Source of the DNA: CAJXUU01 sp963975265
Lineage (GTDB): Bacteria; Bacteroidota; Bacteroidia; Chitinophagales; Saprospiraceae
Length of the DNA: 8,373 nt
Assembly (NCBI GenBank): GCA_963975265.1
Contig: CAXBGT010000225.1
Coordinates: forward strand, 1-8,373
Direction of reading: 5' to 3'
Shown here: piece after piece, positions 5,385-8,373 of the stretch
How positions within the stretch are numbered: the stretch's first letter is position 1
How the letters are laid out: each line of letters starts with the position of its first letter
Program-made: the position numbers and the translations under genes
Notes under the pieces: generated by a model
Told to the model about the DNA's origin: nothing
What the model saw: the letters and a program-made list of their open reading frames with translations, nothing else
Databases searched by the model: none

Positions 5385-6614
5385 ATGAGCGGAAGCCTAG
5401 CATCGAAAAAAATAATACTGTGCATCACAGGTTCGATAGCTGCATATAAGGCCGCTTCACTGACTAGACTACTGATAAAAGCACAAGCCGAAGTTAGAGT
5501 TATCATGACTCCTTCGGCTTGTGCTTTTATATCTCCTCTCACTTTGTCTACTTTATCCAAACATGAAGTACATACGGAAGTAACGAATGGGAATAGCTGG
5601 AACAACCATGTAGAACTGGGATTATGGGCGGACGCTATGATCATAGCACCATGTACAGCCACTACATTGGGAAAAATGGCAAATGGTATAGCTGACACCA
5701 TGTTAGTCGCAACATACTTATCCGCTAAATGTCCAGTTTATATAGCACCCGCAATGGATCTTGATATGTGGGTCCACTCTTCTACTAAATCAAATCTTTC
5801 AAAATTAGAATCGTACGGTAACGGGATGATTCCTGTTGGAAACGGAGAACTTGCTAGTGGGTTGAGCGGTGAAGGCAGAATGGCAGAACCAGAAGAAATA
5901 GTAGCATATTTATCTGCTAAACTCGCTACTCATCAAGACTTAGTTGGTAAGAGCGTTATCGTAACGGCAGGGCCTACCCATGAAGCAATTGATCCCGTGA
6001 GATTCATAGGAAATAGAAGTTCTGGTAAAATGGGAATTGCGATTGCAGAAGAATGTGCAAATCGAGGAGCACAGGTTCAGTTAATATTAGGCCCTTCTAG
6101 CTTATCTAGTAATCATAATAATGTGACTACGATAAAAGTGACCTCGGCTGAAGAAATGTATCAATCAGCAGTAGCAAACTTTGAAGAGTGCGATGTCGCA
6201 ATAATGGCAGCGGCTGTGGCAGATTATACTCCGCAGACCGTATCAGAAATAAAGATCAAGAAAAAAGAAGGAGACCTCAATATTCCACTCAAAAGGACAA
6301 AAGATATAGCAGCTCAACTAGGGTCTCTTAAGAAAAATCAACTCCTAATCGGCTTCGCATTGGAGACTAATGATGAAATTTCTAATGCAAATCGGAAATT
6401 ACAAAAGAAAAACCTAGATTTCATCGTTCTAAATTCATTGAATGATAAAGGGGCGGGATTTCAACATGATACCAATAAGATCCGAATCATAAAATCTGAA
6501 ACTGATATTAAGGAATATCCTCTGAAAAGTAAAACAGATGTTGCAATCGATATTGTAGATGAGATTGTAGTCTTATTAAAAAATGTTCATGCGCCGTACT
6601 CTTTTGATACTTAA
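5385..6614 (+). CDS. coaBC: Bifunctional phosphopantothenoylcysteine decarboxylase / phosphopantothenate-cysteine ligase (CoaBC)
   Basis: CoaBC makes two consecutive steps of coenzyme A synthesis: CoaB joins 4'-phosphopantothenate to cysteine using CTP, and the FMN-dependent CoaC decarboxylates the product to 4'-phosphopantetheine. The 409-residue protein has the CoaC half at about 8-180: KKIILCITGSIAAYK (8-22), the catalytic histidine in NNHVELGLWAD (H75), APCTA (88-92) and PAMDLDMW (122-129). The CoaB half runs from about 187: VIVTAGPTHEAIDPVRFIGN (191-210), SSGKMG (212-217), AAAVADY (275-281), KIKKK (290-294) and GAGFQHDTN (356-364). Position 125 is D where E. coli has N, and 158 is S where E. 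coli has the active-site C. This may be a lineage trait rather than a defect. A perfect 19-bp inverted repeat interrupts the normal family sequence at codons 31-49. A 94-base gap without a clear promoter separates it from rpoZ. Confidence 0.95.
   Translation: MSGSLASKKIILCITGSIAAYKAASLTRLLIKAQAEVRVIMTPSACAFISPLTLSTLSKHEVHTEVTNGNSWNNHVELGLWADAMIIAPCTATTLGKMANGIADTMLVATYLSAKCPVYIAPAMDLDMWVHSSTKSNLSKLESYGNGMIPVGNGELASGLSGEGRMAEPEEIVAYLSAKLATHQDLVGKSVIVTAGPTHEAIDPVRFIGNRSSGKMGIAIAEECANRGAQVQLILGPSSLSSNHNNVTTIKVTSAEEMYQSAVANFEECDVAIMAAAVADYTPQTVSEIKIKKKEGDLNIPLKRTKDIAAQLGSLKKNQLLIGFALETNDEISNANRKLQKKNLDFIVLNSLNDKGAGFQHDTNKIRIIKSETDIKEYPLKSKTDVAIDIVDEIVVLLKNVHAPYSFDT
5475..5530. repeat. Perfect 19-bp inverted repeat inside coaBC
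   Basis: The arm ATAAAAGCACAAGCCGAAG (5475-5493) is exactly complementary to 5512-5530. Inside the 18-base spacer, GAGT (5497-5500) also pairs with ACTC (5508-5511), leaving a 7-base loop TATCATG. On the plus strand the right arm ends in TTTTAT, so the hairpin resembles an intrinsic terminator placed 90 bases into the coding sequence. It encodes residues 31-37 and 43-49 of CoaBC without breaking the frame. Confidence 0.9.
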
Positions 6615-6661
6615 GAACGTTTGCTAATAAGGCATATCACTTTAAAATGAAAGTAACTATA

Positions 6662-6708
6662 GTCCTTGAACTTCGAGTCCCAGAAGTTGGACGGTTAGAA
6701 GACTTCTA
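6662..6708 (+). promoter_or_regulatory. Stem-loops with mutually exclusive pairings upstream of the DUF4835 gene
   Basis: GTCC (6662-6665) plus AACTTC (6669-6674) pairs with GAAGTT (6683-6688) plus GGAC (6689-6692), ten pairs with a 3-base bulge and an 8-base loop. A second dyad, TAGAAG-A-CTTCTA, occupies 6696-6708. AGAAGT (6682-6687) can instead pair with ACTTCT (6702-6707), so the two arrangements compete. The region ends in an A/T-rich run just before the ATG at 6722. This may be a leader switch, a coaBC terminator or chance; no known riboswitch class is recognised. Confidence 0.35.
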
Positions 6709-6721
6709 GAAAAAATAAATA

Positions 6722-7633
6722 ATGAAGAATATATTGAGAATCAGCATTTTTTGTTCATTGATGATTTTGGCCAACACAAGTTCTGCACAAGAATTTGAAT
6801 TGGAGATAAAAGTAGGTGCACCAGGAATTTCTATGACGAATGAGAAAATAGTTCCTGCGCTTGAGAAGCAACTTTATGAATTTTTCAATTCAAATACATG
6901 GACTGAAGATTCATACCAAGATCATGAAAAAATACAAGGAAATATTCAATTGACGATAAAGGAAGAGTTGAACGCTACAACTTTTAAGGGGCAATTGGTC
7001 GTACAGACTTCAAGACCTGTTTACAATTCTAATACAAGTACTCCTATCATGAAATATGTGGATAAGAACCTCACATTTAGCTATGATGGCTTGCAGAATA
7101 TTAGAATATCTACAGACGGATATGCTGACAATTTTTCTTCTATACTAAGTTTCTTTGCCTACTTCATGCTTGGTATGGATTATGACTCTTTCTCTCCGAT
7201 GGGTGGTGACCCATATTTCGATCAAGCATTTAGTTTGTACAATAGTCTTCCAGCTAGCCTACAAAGAGGTGATAATGGATGGACACAGGATGATAAAAGA
7301 CAACAAAACAGATACTTCCTTATCGAAAACATAAGATCTCCTAAATTCAGAAGGATGAGAGAGGCTATCTATAAATACCATAGAAAAGGAATGGATAAAA
7401 TGTATGCTGATTTCAATCAAGCGAGAGCAGTAATACTGGAAGCAATCACTGATGTGGGACGAGTAAATAAAGAAATAAACAATACAATATTACCGCAAAT
7501 GTTTGCTGACACTAAACGAATAGAAATAGTTGACATTTTTATTGCAGCTGATGCCGACCAAAAAACTAAGGTAAGGAGTGTCATGCTCAGCATAGATCCT
7601 TCTCAAACAATAGCTTACAGGCCGTTAAGGTAA
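6722..7633 (+). CDS. porD: DUF4835 family protein, PorD-type (type IX secretion-associated)
   Basis: This 303-residue secreted protein has a Sec signal peptide: basic N-terminus, hydrophobic core (about 5-18) and a likely cleavage after SSA (20-22), leaving Q23. The mature part matches the DUF4835 family along its length: an N-terminal domain with EFFNSNTWTEDSY (53-65) and QTSRPVYNSNTSTPIM (95-110), then LTFSYDG (117-123), SFFAYFMLGMDYDSFSPMGGDPYF (143-166), GWTQDDKRQQNRYFLIENI (186-204), YKYHRKGMDKM (217-227) and IDPSQTIAYRP (291-301). It is confined to Bacteroidota in my knowledge and usually sits next to coaBC, as here. I recall annotation systems naming the family PorD, a type IX secretion component, but the family assignment is firmer than that role. 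Expected location is periplasm or the inner face of the outer membrane. Confidence 0.85.
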   Translation: MKNILRISIFCSLMILANTSSAQEFELEIKVGAPGISMTNEKIVPALEKQLYEFFNSNTWTEDSYQDHEKIQGNIQLTIKEELNATTFKGQLVVQTSRPVYNSNTSTPIMKYVDKNLTFSYDGLQNIRISTDGYADNFSSILSFFAYFMLGMDYDSFSPMGGDPYFDQAFSLYNSLPASLQRGDNGWTQDDKRQQNRYFLIENIRSPKFRRMREAIYKYHRKGMDKMYADFNQARAVILEAITDVGRVNKEINNTILPQMFADTKRIEIVDIFIAADADQKTKVRSVMLSIDPSQTIAYRPLR

Positions 7634-7668
7634 TTATTAGCATCAATATTCTCTCCATAAGAAACAAA

Positions 7669-8241
7669 TTGAAGGTTCAACACATCGCTATATTTGCATC
7701 CGGTTCTGGCTCTAACGCTAGGAAAATCCTCGAATACTTTGAAGATAGAGATGACGTAAAAGTATCTATTATAGTAACCAATAGAAAAAGGGCGGGTGTA
7801 CTCAATCATGCCATTGAATTTGGAGTTCCTACATTAATAATAGATAAACCATATTTTTTTAATAATGACTTTATTCTAAATGTACTGCAAATTGAAAAAA
7901 TAGATTTCATAGTTCTTGCTGGTTTCTTATGGCTGGTTCCTTCTTACTTAATCTCAGAATATCCCGACAAAATAGTAAATATTCATCCTGCGTTATTACC
8001 TAAGTATGGTGGTAAAGGAATGTTTGGCCACCATGTTCACAAAGCTGTAAAAGAAAATAAAGAATCTGAATCTGGAATGACAATTCACTTCGTGAATGAA
8101 AAATTCGATGAAGGTGGAATCATATTTCAAGCTAAATGTCAAATCGTTCCGACTGATTCTGTTGATGATATTGCGGCTAAAGTATTGAAGCTTGAGCATA
8201 AGCATTATGGTGAGGTTATTGATAGTATGCTTCGAAATTGA
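7669..8241 (+). CDS. purN: Phosphoribosylglycinamide formyltransferase (PurN)
   Basis: PurN transfers a formyl group from 10-formyltetrahydrofolate to GAR in the third step of purine synthesis. The 190-residue product shows the phosphate-binding SGSGSN (11-16), IDFIVLAGFLWLVP (78-91), the catalytic NIHPALLP (N104, H106), YGGKGMFGHHVHKAV (113-127), and GMTIHFVNEKFDEGGII (136-152) with catalytic D147. Length is normal for bacterial PurN. The start is TTG: no ATG, GTG or stop lies in frame in the 35 bases back to the preceding stop codon, and TTG gives the usual short N-terminus before the first beta strand. The gene follows the DUF4835 gene by 35 bases on the same strand and so may be cotranscribed with it. 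In many Bacteroidota recN follows DUF4835, so this placement is somewhat unusual. Confidence 0.95.
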   Translation: MKVQHIAIFASGSGSNARKILEYFEDRDDVKVSIIVTNRKRAGVLNHAIEFGVPTLIIDKPYFFNNDFILNVLQIEKIDFIVLAGFLWLVPSYLISEYPDKIVNIHPALLPKYGGKGMFGHHVHKAVKENKESESGMTIHFVNEKFDEGGIIFQAKCQIVPTDSVDDIAAKVLKLEHKHYGEVIDSMLRN

Positions 8242-8284
8242 TAGTTGGTAAATTTTTAATGTGTTATCACACTAAAGAGAAATG

Positions 8285-8347
8285 GGGTTTTCAAGAAGTA
8301 TCCTCATTTTTAGATTGAGTAGGGATATTCGCAAATAGCGAAAACCC
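8285..8347 (+). repeat. Long-range 8-bp inverted repeat overlapping the 3' stem-loop
   Basis: GGGTTTTC (8285-8292) is exactly complementary to GAAAACCC (8340-8347), 47 bases apart, with a weaker TATCC/GGATA pair nested inside (8299-8303 and 8323-8327). The right arm is the same sequence that closes the local hairpin at 8321-8348, so the two pairings cannot form together. It lies after purN, with no gene visible to the right edge. Confidence 0.35.
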
Positions 8348-8348
8348 T
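8321..8348 (+). repeat. Structured intergenic element, copy 2 (stem-loop after purN)
   Basis: AGGG, ATA, TTCGC, loop AAATA, GCGAA, AA, CCCT: nine base pairs with a small interior loop, starting 80 bases after the purN stop and on the purN strand. It matches the minus-strand stem-loop at 72-100 after the deacetylase gene, including the AGGGATATTC start, the AAATA loop and the CCCT end. The two inner pairs differ as CAG/CTG against CGC/GCG, keeping the stem. No T-run follows. Confidence 0.55.
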
Positions 8349-8373
8349 TATAGATTAAAAGTTCCCATCACTT

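Noticed and set aside
5294..5701. 135-codon minus-strand open frame under the start of coaBC
   Set aside because: It lies opposite a certain coaBC gene. Its resemblance to the sense protein (KAQAE, SACAFIS) comes only from the 19-bp inverted repeat, and it matches no family I recognise.
8261..8272. GTGT-TATC-ACAC hairpin after purN as a terminator
   Set aside because: Only four base pairs and no T-run after it; too weak to call.

Overview
The window is AT-rich and comes from a member of the Bacteroidota. The main evidence is the gene string lipoprotein BamD, a long-form RNA polymerase omega subunit, CoaBC, and a DUF4835/PorD-type protein, which is characteristic of that phylum. Other support comes from TAnnTTTG-type -7 promoter elements placed close to start codons, A-rich rather than Shine-Dalgarno-like start regions, and the protein sequences themselves. 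I cannot assign a class or genus from the sequence alone.

Layout. On the minus strand, from right to left, are L-aspartate oxidase NadB (1058-2662) and a NodB-type polysaccharide deacetylase (198-815). The 242-base gap between them holds three near-identical hairpins. Diverging from nadB on the plus strand is a DUF3524-type glycosyltransferase (2798-3904), whose closest recognisable relative is the animal tRNA-queuosine mannosyltransferase QTMAN/GTDC1. After a 262-base spacer with GCATTTG direct repeats and a good promoter, a plus-strand cluster runs bamD-rpoZ (overlapping by ATGA), coaBC, the DUF4835/PorD gene and purN. No gene-free stretch exceeds 300 bases.

How the genes fit together. Most are housekeeping: NAD synthesis (nadB), coenzyme A synthesis (coaBC), purine synthesis (purN), transcription (rpoZ) and outer-membrane biogenesis or secretion (bamD, DUF4835/PorD). 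The bamD-to-DUF4835 block is a conserved neighbourhood rather than a pathway. I see no mobile element, CRISPR array, RNA gene or defence system.

The unexpected content is non-coding structure. (1) A roughly 28-nt stem-loop sits downstream of two unrelated genes at opposite ends of the window, on the sense strand of each, with compensatory changes in its stem. (2) Three 7-bp-stem, 3-nt-loop hairpins sharing a GACT(A/T)C core lie after nadB, also with compensatory changes. (3) A perfect 19-bp inverted repeat lies inside the coaBC coding sequence and looks like a template-switch mutation. (4) Two leader or trailer regions contain mutually exclusive pairings. nadB and purN both appear to start with TTG.
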